Below are positions 19,019-27,308 of a stretch of 64,000 nt of DNA, one piece after another (positions within the stretch are counted from its first letter, which is position 1; every line of letters begins with the position of its first letter). Source of the stretch: an uncultured Eubacteriales bacterium (GTDB lineage Bacteria > Bacillota > Clostridia > Christensenellales > Aristaeellaceae); assembly GCA_902781095.1 (NCBI GenBank), contig CACZHW010000004.1, positions 62,001 through 126,000 of the forward strand, read 5' to 3'. The translations under genes were made by a program, and so were the position numbers. Under the pieces are notes generated by a model. It did no database searches. It had not been told where the DNA came from and saw nothing but the letters and a program-made list of their open reading frames with translations.

Positions 19019-19035
19019 TGCGGGGCTGCCCCGCA
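19019..19035 (-). promoter_or_regulatory. Stem-loop between dctP and dctQ
   Basis: A 7-bp GC stem with a 3-base loop (TGCGGGG-CAG-CCCCGCA on the minus strand) lies in the 128-base gap after dctP, without a T-run. Such stems after a binding-protein gene often stabilise the upstream message so that more binding protein than permease is made; that role is inferred. Confidence 0.55.
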
Positions 19036-19084
19036 AGATGCCCCAATGCAGGTTGCAGGACAGCCCCTCTTGTTTTACTGCCGA

Positions 19085-20056
19085 TTACTCCACCGCGTTG
19101 ATGGCGTCCACGAGTTCCTTGTACTGCGGATACTCGTCGTACACGCTGGCGACCGCCTTCTGGAAGGAAGGCACGTCCACCTCGATGATCTCGCAGCCGG
19201 CCGCTTCGCAGGCCGCGCGGGACTCGAGCTGGTAATCCTGCATCGCCTGGCGCTGCCACACGGCCGCCTCGTAAGCCGCCTTGCGCACGCCTTCCTGCTG
19301 CGCCTCGGTCATCTTGTCCCAGCTGGTCTTGCTCATCAGCAAGATCGCGGGCGGGGCCATGTGCTGGTCGAGGGAGTAGTGCTTGGCCACCTCGTAGTGG
19401 CCGGAGGTGTAATAGGAGACGAAGTCGTTCTCAGCGCCGTCCACGACGCCCGTCTGCAGGCCCTGGAAGACCTCGCCGTAATCCATCGGGGTCGCCTCGG
19501 CGCCGAGGGCGCGGACCATGGAGATGGCCACTTCGGTCTGCTGCACGCGGATCTTCATGCCCTTCAGGTCCTCCACGCCGTGGATCGCCTTGTTGGTGGT
19601 GTAGAAGCAGCGGGCGCCGGCCTCCCAGAAGTACAGGCCGACCATGTTGTAGTCCTCCAGCAGGGCCATGGCCTTCTCGCCGGCCTCGCCGTCCAGGGCG
19701 CGGTACTTCTGCTCCGTGCTGGAGAAGAGGTAGGGCATGCCGAAGACGCCGAACTCGTCGATGGTGGAGGACATGCTGTTGGTGTTCACGCGGGAGAAGT
19801 CCAGCGTGCCCATCTGCAGCTGGTCAACCGAGGAAGCCTCGTCGATCAGCGCGCCGTTGGCGTACACTTCGATGTTGACCGTGCCTTCGGTGTACTCGTT
19901 GGCCAGCTTGGCAAACATCTTCATGCCTTCGGTGATGGGGTTGCCGTCCGGCTGGTTTTCTGCCAGCTTGAAGTTCAGCGTCGGGCCCATCTCGGCCGTC
20001 GCGGCCGCACAGACCAGGATGAGAACCAGGGACAGGATGAGAGCCAGTTTCTTCAT
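19085..20056 (-). CDS. dctP: TRAP transporter solute-binding protein (DctP type)
   Basis: Secreted or membrane-tethered binding protein of 323 residues with a signal peptide (MKKLALILSLVLILVCAAATA). The DctP core includes LKGMKIRVQQTEVAISMVRALGAEATPM with the conserved Arg that clamps the ligand carboxylate, and YGEVFQGLQTGVVDGAENDF. TRAP ligands are mostly organic acids such as uronates and sialic acid. With the divergent nagA-nagB pair, an acidic or amino sugar is a fair guess. AAAGGAGG precedes the ATG. Confidence 0.94.
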   Translation of the reverse strand: MKKLALILSLVLILVCAAATAEMGPTLNFKLAENQPDGNPITEGMKMFAKLANEYTEGTVNIEVYANGALIDEASSVDQLQMGTLDFSRVNTNSMSSTIDEFGVFGMPYLFSSTEQKYRALDGEAGEKAMALLEDYNMVGLYFWEAGARCFYTTNKAIHGVEDLKGMKIRVQQTEVAISMVRALGAEATPMDYGEVFQGLQTGVVDGAENDFVSYYTSGHYEVAKHYSLDQHMAPPAILLMSKTSWDKMTEAQQEGVRKAAYEAAVWQRQAMQDYQLESRAACEAAGCEIIEVDVPSFQKAVASVYDEYPQYKELVDAINAVE

Positions 20057-20104
20057 AGGGGTACCTCCTTTAAGATATCTTTCACGGCATCCGCCGCAAG
20101 AAGC

Positions 20105-21190
20105 TCAGATAAACTCCTCGAAAAACACGAGGTTGCTGCGCAGGATCACGGAGATGGGCACGCCCAGGCTGTCCGCTTTCGGCCGCGCGTCGCTGCGAAG
20201 GCACTCCGAGAGCACTTTGAGCCCGCGGTAGCCCTTCTCGTACGGGTTTTTGTAGATGATGGCGCGCAGCACGCCGCGCCGCAGCATGTCCGCGCTCTCC
20301 GGAAACAGGTCGCTGCCCAGCAGCAGCAGCCTGCGCTGTCCCTCCAGCCGCAGCGCCGCCCCGCACAGGGGCATCGTGCTCCTGGCCCTCACGGAATACG
20401 CGGCGGCGATGCTCTCGTTGTCCGCGATGATCCGGGCATAGCGCTCCGCGTCCGGCGCGCCGTCCTCGTCCCCTGTGATGATGACCCCCAGATCCGGCCG
20501 GTGCGTCCGCACGTAGTCCGCAAAGCCGGAGGCGTTGGCCAGATGGCTCGGCGAGTAGCGGTTGCAGCCCACCACCAGGATCGTACCGCCTTCGTTCCCC
20601 AGCAGGGAGCACATCAGCTCGGCCCCCAGCCGCCCGGTGTTCTCGTCGCTGGGCGCGATGCAGCACAGGCGGTCCACCGGTGCGTCGTTGTCGATGAGCA
20701 CCACCTTCGTGCCCCGCTCGCAGAACTGCCGCAGCACGTCCGTCACGGCATCCGTCGCCGTCACCGGCACGGTCAGCAGGCCGTCCGGCGGGCCCTCCGG
20801 GTCCTCCAGCAGGCGGCGGAGCGTCTCCAGCTGCGCGGCGCCCTCCTGCTCCCCGTGGGCGCCCGTGTCGAATTCGCAGGCTTCGCAGCACACGCCCAGC
20901 CCAAGGGATTCCTCCAGATAGGCATCGCAGCCCTTCCACATATAATCGAAGTAACGGGCCCCGCTCGTCTGCCGCCGCGGCATCACGATGGCGATGCGCC
21001 GCTGGCGGCGCTTGAGCGCCGAGGCCATGACGTTGGGCCGGTAGCGCATCTCTTCCGCACACGAAAGGATCTGCTGCCGGGTTTTCGCACCGACGCCCGG
21101 TTTCCCGCTGAGCGCCCGGTGGACGCTGACCAGCGAAAAGCCTGTCGCTTTTGCGATGTCCTTGAGCGTTGCGCCCGCTTCTCTGTCCAT
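20105..21190 (-). CDS. LacI-family transcriptional regulator of the TRAP operon
   Basis: The 361-residue repressor has an N-terminal LacI helix-turn-helix (ATLKDIAKATGFSLVSVHRALSGKPGVGAKTR, about residues 7-38), a hinge (RPNVMASALKRR) and a periplasmic-binding-like sensor domain from about residue 63. It is first in an operon with dctP-dctQ-dctM-hydrolase (48-base gap to dctP) and diverges from nagA. A candidate operator lies just upstream of its start and a second copy lies inside nagA, suggesting it controls itself, the transporter and nagAB. Confidence 0.93.
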   Translation of the reverse strand: MDREAGATLKDIAKATGFSLVSVHRALSGKPGVGAKTRQQILSCAEEMRYRPNVMASALKRRQRRIAIVMPRRQTSGARYFDYMWKGCDAYLEESLGLGVCCEACEFDTGAHGEQEGAAQLETLRRLLEDPEGPPDGLLTVPVTATDAVTDVLRQFCERGTKVVLIDNDAPVDRLCCIAPSDENTGRLGAELMCSLLGNEGGTILVVGCNRYSPSHLANASGFADYVRTHRPDLGVIITGDEDGAPDAERYARIIADNESIAAAYSVRARSTMPLCGAALRLEGQRRLLLLGSDLFPESADMLRRGVLRAIIYKNPYEKGYRGLKVLSECLRSDARPKADSLGVPISVILRSNLVFFEEFI

Positions 21191-21231
21191 CGGTCCAACT
21201 CCCTTCGGCAGGCGCGGCTGCTTGCCGCCGG

Positions 21232-21243
21232 AACGAAAACGTT
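21232..21243. promoter_or_regulatory. Candidate LacI-family operator, leader copy
   Basis: AACG-AAAA-CGTT, an inverted repeat with CG steps as in LacI-family sites, lies between the -10 box and the start codon of the regulator gene. An identical 12-mer occurs 230 bases away inside nagA. A CcpA cre-like reading is possible but fits this copy less well. Confidence 0.5.
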
Positions 21244-21257
21244 ACCCTACCGTTCCT

Positions 21258-21286
21258 ATTATAACGGTGAATTTGTCCCTTTGCAA
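21258..21286 (-). promoter_or_regulatory. Promoter of the LacI-TRAP operon
   Basis: On the minus strand TTGCAA (21281-21286), a 17-base spacer and a perfect TATAAT (21258-21263). The candidate operator lies 14 bases downstream of the -10 box. Confidence 0.82.
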
Positions 21287-21366
21287 CAGAAAGTTTCTGT
21301 TTTCACGGCCGTTTTCGCATCCCCGGATCCCCTGTGTCCGTCCCATTCGGATAAGCATTGTTATTA

Positions 21367-21395
21367 TTGACATTCCCGCCGATTCAGCGTATGCT
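21367..21395 (+). promoter_or_regulatory. Promoter of nagA-nagB
   Basis: Perfect -35 TTGACA (21367-21372), 17-base spacer and TATGCT (21390-21395), with the nagA ATG 25 bases downstream. The second candidate operator lies at 21462-21473. Confidence 0.85.
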
Positions 21396-21420
21396 TATGA
21401 AACAAGGAAGGAGGAGGATC

Positions 21421-22611
21421 ATGTCCGCGCTTCTGCTTACAAACGCCAGGGTTGTCCTGGAAACGAAAACGTTGCCGTCCGGCTATGTCCTCATCCGGGA
21501 CGGACGGATTGAGGCCGCCGGCGAAGGCATGCCGCCCGCCTCTGCCGCTTCGCTGCCCGCCGTGGACTGCGGCGACGGAACCCTCTGTCCCGGCTTTATC
21601 GACCTGCATGTGCACGGCGGCGGGGACAGCGACTTTATGGACGGCACACCGGAGGCCGTCGTCGCGGCAGCCCGCGCGCACCTGCGCCACGGCACCACGA
21701 CCATCGCGCCGACCAGCCTCACCTGCCCCGACAGCGAGCTGTTCGACTTTTTCGACTGCTACCGGGAAGCGCAGCGCGTGACGGAGAACATGCCGCGCCT
21801 GGCGGGCATCCACCTGGAGGGGCCGTACTTCTCCCCCGCGCAGGCCGGCGCGCAGCCGCCGCACCTGCTGGTGAACCCCGTACCCGAAAACTACCGAGAA
21901 ATCCTGCGGCGCGGCGAAGGGCTCATCATCCGCTGGTCCTCCGCCCCGGAGCTGCCGGGCGCCCTCGCCCTGGGCGACGAGCTGCACGAGCGCGGCATCA
22001 TCGCCTCCATCGGGCACAGCGACGCCACCTACGAAGAGGTGAAGGCTGCGGTCGCCCACGGCTATACGCACGTCACGCACCTGTACTCCGGCATGTCCAC
22101 CATCGTCCGCAGGCGCGGCATGCGCGTGCTCGGCGTGGTGGAGTGCGCCTACCTCTTCGACGAGTTGGACGTGGAGATCATCGCGGACGGCATCCATCTG
22201 CCGCCTGAATTGCTGCGGCTCATCGTCAAGACGATGGACGCCGGCCGCCTCTCCCTCATCACGGACGCCATGCGCGGCGCCGGCATGCCGGAAGGGCCTT
22301 CCGTCCTGGGCAGCCGCAAAAACGGCCAGCGCGTCATCATCAAGGACGGTATCGCAAACATGCCGGACTTCAGCGGCTTCGCCGGTTCCGTCGCCACGAC
22401 GGACAGGCTGGTGCGCACCATGGTGCAAAAGGCCGGCCTGCCCATCGAAGAAGCCTGCCGCATGATGTGCCTGAACCCCGCGCGCCTGCTGCACAGGGAG
22501 AGCGAGCTGGGCAGCATCGCCCCCGGCAAGCTCGCCGACCTCGTCCTCATGGATGAAAGCCTGCACGCCGAACGCGTCTTCGTCGGCGGGCGGGAAATTG
22601 CAATGGCGTAA
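21421..22611 (+). CDS. nagA: N-acetylglucosamine-6-phosphate deacetylase
   Basis: Amidohydrolase of 396 residues that removes acetate from N-acetylglucosamine 6-phosphate. It shows the metal-binding DLHVHGG (near 60-66), HLEGPYF, IGHSDATYEEV, a HLYSGMS stretch (usually HLFNAM) and the catalytic LITDAMRGAG. I chose the start at 21421 (MSALLLTNARVV) because GGAGGAGGATC lies directly before it; the open frame further upstream crosses the promoter. It is followed by the nagB-like gene after 21 bases. Confidence 0.92.
   Translation: MSALLLTNARVVLETKTLPSGYVLIRDGRIEAAGEGMPPASAASLPAVDCGDGTLCPGFIDLHVHGGGDSDFMDGTPEAVVAAARAHLRHGTTTIAPTSLTCPDSELFDFFDCYREAQRVTENMPRLAGIHLEGPYFSPAQAGAQPPHLLVNPVPENYREILRRGEGLIIRWSSAPELPGALALGDELHERGIIASIGHSDATYEEVKAAVAHGYTHVTHLYSGMSTIVRRRGMRVLGVVECAYLFDELDVEIIADGIHLPPELLRLIVKTMDAGRLSLITDAMRGAGMPEGPSVLGSRKNGQRVIIKDGIANMPDFSGFAGSVATTDRLVRTMVQKAGLPIEEACRMMCLNPARLLHRESELGSIAPGKLADLVLMDESLHAERVFVGGREIAMA
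21462..21473. promoter_or_regulatory. Candidate LacI-family operator, intragenic copy in nagA
   Basis: The same 12-mer AACG-AAAA-CGTT as at 21232, here about 67 bases after the -10 box and inside the nagA coding frame. Spacing between the two copies is 230 bases, close to 22 helical turns. It also fits the CcpA cre pattern TGNAANCGNWNNC. Confidence 0.45.
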
Positions 22612-22632
22612 ATCAGATAAGGAGGAATGAAC

Positions 22633-23379
22633 ATGAAACTCTATGTCGATCCCACGCCCAGGGCAATGGGCGTACGCGCCGCCGAGGAAGTCGCCCGCCG
22701 GATCCGCGAGGCCATCGAAGAGCGGGGCGGCTGCCGCATCCTGCTGTCCACCGGCGCCTCCCAGTTCCCCATGTTCGACGCCCTGACGAAGATGGACCTC
22801 CCGTGGGAGAAGGTGACGATGTTCCACCTGGACGAATACGTCGGCCTGCCCGTCACTCACCCGGCCAGCTTCCGCAAGTACCTGACAGAGCGGTTCATCG
22901 ACAAGGTGCACCCGGGCGCCTACCACCTGGTGAACGGCGAAGGTGACATTAAGGCCAACATCGCGGCGCTCACAGAGGAGCTGCGCAAAGCTCCCATCGA
23001 CGTCGGCGTCATCGGCATCGGCGAGAACGGACACATCGCCTTCAACGACCCGCCCGCCAACCTCGAAACGCGCGACGCGTACATCGTGGTGAACCTCGAC
23101 GAGCGCTGCCGCATGCAGCAGGTCGGCGAGGGCTGGTTCGCCGGCCTTGACGACGTGCCGAAGCAGGCCATCTCCATGACCGTCTGGCAGATTCTCCAGT
23201 GCCGCGTCATCCTCTCCGTCGTGCCCGACGAGCGCAAGGCCGAGGCCGTCCGCAAGACGCTGGAAGCCGCGGAGCCGACCGCCATGGTTCCCGCCACCTT
23301 CCTGTCCACCCACAAGGACTGGACGCTGTTCCTGGACGCAGATTCCGCCTCCCAGATCGACCCCGCCCAATACGCGTAA
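22633..23379 (+). CDS. nagB: Glucosamine-6-phosphate deaminase family protein (NagB-like)
   Basis: The 248-residue isomerase/deaminase would convert glucosamine 6-phosphate to fructose 6-phosphate and ammonia. It has FHLDEYVGL (catalytic Asp68) and GIGENGHIAFNDP (His134). Where classical NagB has FNEP, this protein has FNDP, and the C-terminal half (NLDERCRMQQVGEGWF) resembles a divergent NagB subfamily, so the exact substrate is less sure than the fold. The start at 22633 is 7 bases after GGAGG. It forms an operon with nagA. Confidence 0.82.
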   Translation: MKLYVDPTPRAMGVRAAEEVARRIREAIEERGGCRILLSTGASQFPMFDALTKMDLPWEKVTMFHLDEYVGLPVTHPASFRKYLTERFIDKVHPGAYHLVNGEGDIKANIAALTEELRKAPIDVGVIGIGENGHIAFNDPPANLETRDAYIVVNLDERCRMQQVGEGWFAGLDDVPKQAISMTVWQILQCRVILSVVPDERKAEAVRKTLEAAEPTAMVPATFLSTHKDWTLFLDADSASQIDPAQYA

Positions 23380-23399
23380 AGCCGCGGCCTTATAAAAAC

Positions 23400-23480
23400 A
23401 GCTGTCTCAAAACAGCCGGAATGCACATCGCTTCCTCTGATTATGTGCAGTCTGACTGTCGCTGAGACAGCTTCTTTTTT
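23400..23480 (+). terminator. Terminator of nagA-nagB, with nested inverted repeats
   Basis: AGCTGTCTCA (23400-23409) pairs with TGAGACAGCT (23463-23472), followed by TCTTTTTT. Inside it a second inverted repeat TGCACAT/ATGTGCA (near 23422 and 23443) makes a long two-storey hairpin. It also lies just after the stop of the converging metallo-hydrolase gene. Confidence 0.8.
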
Positions 23481-24162
23481 ATTCTTCCGGTTCCACTACG
23501 GAAAAGCCCAGGTCCTTCAGCATCCCGGCGTAGTCGCCGTCCAGGTGCATGCAGAAGACGCGCGCGCGCTCCTTTGCCGGGATTGCCTCCTCCAGGCGCC
23601 TGTACCAGCAGTGGGAGGCAGACTCATGGCTCGCCGTGTCGTGGTACATCCGCGCGATGCGGCCGGACAGGAATCCCTCCGTCACCTCGCGGCAGGGCTC
23701 GGCCGCGTCGCCGCTGAAATAGACGGTTTCCTCTCCGTCGGAAATCTCATAGCCGAAGCACGCCATGTCATTCGCGTGCTGCACCGGGTGCGCCTTCGCC
23801 CGCACCGGGGCCCCCGCCGGCAGTTCCGGCAGCCAGGTGTAAAAATCGGGGCTGATGCCCGTGAGGGTCAGAAAGTCGACGACCGTGCGGGAGGGATGGA
23901 CGACGGTAATGCGCTTGCCCAGCACCATCGCGCAGTAGGAGCACAGCGAAGGCAGCGAGCCCGCGTGATCCGCGTGCAGGTGCGTGAGCAGCACCGTCAC
24001 CTTTTCGCACTCCCTCAGCTGTGGCAGCCTGGCCGCCTTTTCAAAGGCCGACTCGCCGAAATCGAGGAAGAAGAGCTCCCCACCTGCGGTAAACCATGCG
24101 TTCGTGTTTCCGAAGGCCGGATAAAACGCCGCGCCTTTCCCGAAGAAATGCAGCCGGATCAT
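23479..24162 (-). CDS. MBL-fold metallo-hydrolase
   Basis: The 227-residue cytosolic protein has the metallo-beta-lactamase fold signature THLHADHAG (residues 60-68), later metal ligands in HPVQHANDM and FSGDAAEP, and a C-terminal CMHLDGDY. It resembles RNase Z-like and small phosphodiester or lactone hydrolases; substrate unknown. It follows the ABC permease by four bases (AAAGGAGTGAGGAT before the ATG), so it probably acts on the imported compound. If that is a glycerophosphodiester, a phosphodiesterase would fit; this is inference. Confidence 0.85.
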   Translation of the reverse strand: MIRLHFFGKGAAFYPAFGNTNAWFTAGGELFFLDFGESAFEKAARLPQLRECEKVTVLLTHLHADHAGSLPSLCSYCAMVLGKRITVVHPSRTVVDFLTLTGISPDFYTWLPELPAGAPVRAKAHPVQHANDMACFGYEISDGEETVYFSGDAAEPCREVTEGFLSGRIARMYHDTASHESASHCWYRRLEEAIPAKERARVFCMHLDGDYAGMLKDLGFSVVEPEE

Positions 24163-24166
24163 ATCC

Positions 24167-24997
24167 TCACTCCTTTACACCCGCGCTGACGATGCTGTTC
24201 ATAAACTGCTTCTGCATGACGAAGAACGCCACCAGCAGCGGCAGGATGATGATGAAGGTGGCGGCGCACACGTTGGACCACTGCATGTCCGCCTCCTTCG
24301 ACTTGGCGAAGATGGCCAGGCCCACCGTCAGCGTCCGGTTCGTGGGCGACTTGGTCACGATCAGCGGCCAGAGGTAGTTGTTCCAGTGATAGCTGACCGA
24401 GATGACGGCGAAGGACATGTAGGCAGGCTTGGCGCAGGGCATGTACACGCGCCAGATGGTCTGCCACAGGTTCGCTCCGTCGATCTTCGCCGCCTCGCCG
24501 AAGGCCTTCGGCACGGTCTTGAAGTGCTGGCGCAGCAGGAAGATCGCCATGGCGCTGCCCAGGAAGGGCAGCATGATCGCCAGCTTGGTATCGATGAGGC
24601 CCATCTCCGAAAGTGTCATGAAGTTGGGGATGATGAGCACGTCGTTGGGGATGATGATCTGCATGAAGATGATGACGAACACCAGCGCCTTTCCCCTGTA
24701 CTCCATAAAGGCCAGGGAATACGCCGCCAGCGTAGAGGTCACAAACTGGATGCAGAAGGTCACCACCACCAGGATGATCGTGTTGATGTAGTACTGGCCG
24801 AAGGGCACCGCGTTCCAGACGTATTTGATGTTGTCCAGCGTAAACGGCGTCGTCGGCAGAAAGCTCATGTGGAAGGAGGTCTTCGTCAGCGCCGTCGTCA
24901 CCAGCCAGAAAAGCGGCGCAAACCAGATGAGCGCCAAGACGACGGAGAGGACGGTCAAAAACACGGCGCCGGGGCGGATGATCCTGTTCTTTTTCAT
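24167..24997 (-). CDS. ABC transporter permease, MalG/UgpE type
   Basis: Six membrane segments in 276 residues and the EAA loop (EAAKIDGANLWQTIWRVYMPCAKPA) that docks onto an ABC ATPase. The start is placed at the ATG 24997; a GTG at 25015 that overlaps the previous stop (GTGA) is an alternative. It pairs with the upstream MalF/UgpA-type permease. The operon contains no ATPase gene. Confidence 0.92.
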   Translation of the reverse strand: MKKNRIIRPGAVFLTVLSVVLALIWFAPLFWLVTTALTKTSFHMSFLPTTPFTLDNIKYVWNAVPFGQYYINTIILVVVTFCIQFVTSTLAAYSLAFMEYRGKALVFVIIFMQIIIPNDVLIIPNFMTLSEMGLIDTKLAIMLPFLGSAMAIFLLRQHFKTVPKAFGEAAKIDGANLWQTIWRVYMPCAKPAYMSFAVISVSYHWNNYLWPLIVTKSPTNRTLTVGLAIFAKSKEADMQWSNVCAATFIIILPLLVAFFVMQKQFMNSIVSAGVKE

Positions 24998-25011
24998 GCT
25001 TCCGCCCCCTC

Positions 25012-25911
25012 TCACGAGTAGTGGATCTTTCGATCCTGGCTGAAGAAGCGCGGCAGCGAGACGACCATCAGCATGAGGAGCATGATCACCGTCAGCGCGG
25101 AGGAGACGCCGTAGTTCATGTTGGTGAAGCCCTGCTGGTAGATGTAGTACAGCAGCAGCGTGCTCGCGTTGTTGGGTGCGCCCTCCGTCATGATGATGAC
25201 CTGGTCCACCAGCTTAAAGCAGTTCGTAAAGGCGATGGTGGAGACGAACAGCGTCGTGGGTCCCAGCAGCGGGAAGGTGATGTAGCGGAACGTCTTGGCG
25301 CCCGTCGCGCCGTCGATGGCGGCCGCCTCCAGCAGATCCTGGTTGATGCTCTGCAGCCCGGAGAGGAAGAAGACCATGAGGTAGCCGGCCTCCCGCCAGA
25401 CGTACATCACCGCCATGGCCGGCAGGACGGTCTCCTTGTGGGAGAGCACATCCTGCGCCTGAAGCCCCAGGCTTTGGCGCATCTGGTCGTACAGCCCGTT
25501 GCGCGCCATGTAGATGAACATCCATACGCTCGCGATGGCGATCATCGGCATGACGGACGGATAGAAGAAGCCGCTGCGGATAAAGCCGATGTGCCTTCCC
25601 TTCCGGTTCACCAGCAGGGCCAGGCCCAGGCCCAGCGCCATGCTGGGAATAACCGTCATCAGCGCGAAGGAGATGGTGTTGCGCATCACCTTCCAGAAGG
25701 TGGAGGAGCCCCACAGCTTCGTGTAGTTGGCAAAGGCGATCCACTCCGGCGCATCCATCCCCATGCGGTATTTCGTAAAGCCCAGATAAGCGCTGCGCAG
25801 CACCGGATAGACGGTGAAGATCAGCATGATGATCAGCGAGGGCGCGAGCAGCAGCCAGCCCAGTCCGGCTTCCCGCCTTCTCCTGGACGCGGCCGTCGTG
25901 GTTTTCGTCAT
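25012..25911 (-). CDS. ABC transporter permease, MalF/UgpA type
   Basis: The 299-residue protein has six hydrophobic segments and the EAA loop (LEAAAIDGATGAKTFRYITFPLLGP, near residues 195-219). The N-terminal LLLAPSLIIMLIFTVYPVLRSAYLGFTKY is typical of this class. It is preceded by a strong hairpin in the gap after the binding-protein gene. Confidence 0.93.
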   Translation of the reverse strand: MTKTTTAASRRRREAGLGWLLLAPSLIIMLIFTVYPVLRSAYLGFTKYRMGMDAPEWIAFANYTKLWGSSTFWKVMRNTISFALMTVIPSMALGLGLALLVNRKGRHIGFIRSGFFYPSVMPMIAIASVWMFIYMARNGLYDQMRQSLGLQAQDVLSHKETVLPAMAVMYVWREAGYLMVFFLSGLQSINQDLLEAAAIDGATGAKTFRYITFPLLGPTTLFVSTIAFTNCFKLVDQVIIMTEGAPNNASTLLLYYIYQQGFTNMNYGVSSALTVIMLLMLMVVSLPRFFSQDRKIHYS

Positions 25912-25932
25912 AACAACCCTTCCTTCAAAAAC

Positions 25933-25956
25933 GGAGCCGCAGAGGTCTGCGGCTCC
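25933..25956 (-). terminator. Terminator-like hairpin between the binding-protein and permease genes
   Basis: Eleven-base perfect GC-rich arms with a 2-base loop, followed on the minus strand by GTTTTTG. As it lies inside the operon it probably acts as a partial terminator, giving more binding protein than permease. Confidence 0.75.
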
Positions 25957-25990
25957 GCCTGATACTCTGTCCTGCGGCAGATACCCGTGA

Positions 25991-27271
25991 TTACCGGTAG
26001 TCGTCCAGCAGTTCGTCGCCCTGCTCCTGGGCGGCCTCCAGCGCTTCCTCGGCGGTCATCTCGCCGGTGACGGCAGCCTGGATGTTGTCGTTGAGGATGC
26101 GCCACATTTCCGCGGCGGAGTAGGTGGTCAGCTCCGGCTGCGCGTAGGGCAGCTGCTCGTAGGCGACCAGCGCCTGCGGGAAGGAGGCATAGTAATCCTT
26201 GAGGACCGGGGTCTCGTAGCAGCTCTCGCGGGTCGCGACGTAGCCGGTGTCGATGGACCACTGCGCGGCGCGCTCCGTGGAGCACATCCACTTGATGTAC
26301 TTCCAAGCGGCCTGCTGGCGCTCTTCGGAGATGCCGTTGGTGATGTAGAAGTTGCCGCCGCCGGTAGGGGCGCCCCACTGCCTGCCGGCCGGGAGGAAGG
26401 CCACGCCGAAGTCGAAGTTCGCGTTGTTCTTGATGTTGGTGAGGTTGCCGGTGGTGTGGTAGATCATCGCGACCTCGCCCGCCAGGAACTGCGTGGGCAT
26501 GTCGGTCCACTGCACGATGCCGGGCGCCATGCAGTGATACTTGTTCTGCAGGTCAAGCCAGAGCTGCAGGGCTTCCACGTTCTCGGGCGTGTTGAAGTAG
26601 ATTTCCTTGCCGTCGGCGCTCATCAGACCGACGCCGTTGGTGCAGTTCTGCAGCGAGAAGCCGGTGAAGGCCCACTGCGCGGAACCGGAGTTGAGCGCGA
26701 TGGCGACGCCGTAGCGCTTGTCGTTGGTCAGCTTCTGCGCGTAATCCACCAGCTCTTCCCAGTTCTTCGGGGGCTGTTCCGGATCCAGGCCGACTTCCTT
26801 AAAGGCGTCCTTGTTGTAGAAGAGCACCATGGTGGAGCGCTGGAACGGGATGGAGATGATCGCGCCGTCCTCCACATAGGAGTCCAGCATGAAGCCGTCG
26901 ATGAAGTCGTCCACGAAGGCCTGGCCCTCGGGATCGGCCGCGATGATGTCGTCCAGCCGCATGGCCATCTTCGTGCTGTCCATGGTGAAGCGCTGGGTCG
27001 CCAGGCTCACGAACAGGTCGGGCGCGTTGCCGCCCTGGATCGCCGTCTGAATGGCCGTGACGGTGTCGTCGTAGTTGCCGGTGTACACAGCCTGAACCTG
27101 GATGTCCGGGTTCTCCTTGTTAAACTCGGCGGTCATGTCGTCGATGAGCTGCGCGACCGCGCCGCCCACGTTGACGGGGAAGTACATGGTCAGCTCCAGC
27201 GGCTCGGCCAGAGCGGCTGCAAGACCGCATACCATCACAGCGGCCAGCACAAGGGCAAGGATCTTTTTCAT
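25991..27271 (-). CDS. ABC transporter solute-binding protein, family 1 (UgpB-like)
   Basis: Exported binding protein of 426 residues with signal peptide MKKILALVLAAVMVCGLAAALA. The segments IPFQRSTMVLFYNKDAFKEVGLDPEQPPKNWEEL, FLAGEVAMIYHTTGNLTNI and the C-terminal MTAEEALEAAQEQGDELL recall UgpB, the glycerol-3-phosphate binding protein, though the ligand may differ. I chose the start at 27271 because AAAGGAGG precedes it. It is first in the operon with two permeases and the MBL hydrolase, and divergent from the fusion regulator. Confidence 0.92.
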   Translation of the reverse strand: MKKILALVLAAVMVCGLAAALAEPLELTMYFPVNVGGAVAQLIDDMTAEFNKENPDIQVQAVYTGNYDDTVTAIQTAIQGGNAPDLFVSLATQRFTMDSTKMAMRLDDIIAADPEGQAFVDDFIDGFMLDSYVEDGAIISIPFQRSTMVLFYNKDAFKEVGLDPEQPPKNWEELVDYAQKLTNDKRYGVAIALNSGSAQWAFTGFSLQNCTNGVGLMSADGKEIYFNTPENVEALQLWLDLQNKYHCMAPGIVQWTDMPTQFLAGEVAMIYHTTGNLTNIKNNANFDFGVAFLPAGRQWGAPTGGGNFYITNGISEERQQAAWKYIKWMCSTERAAQWSIDTGYVATRESCYETPVLKDYYASFPQALVAYEQLPYAQPELTTYSAAEMWRILNDNIQAAVTGEMTAEEALEAAQEQGDELLDDYR

Positions 27272-27308
27272 GGGGAGTCCTCCTTTTTCAGATTTGGATG
27301 CTGCATAA

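Noticed and set aside
19046..21370. 774-codon plus-strand open frame opposite dctP and lacI
   Set aside because: Antisense shadow running through a promoter, an operator and two genes.
21364..23370. 668-codon minus-strand open frame opposite nagA and nagB
   Set aside because: Antisense shadow of two clear enzymes, with repetitive Val/Gly/His composition and no start signal.
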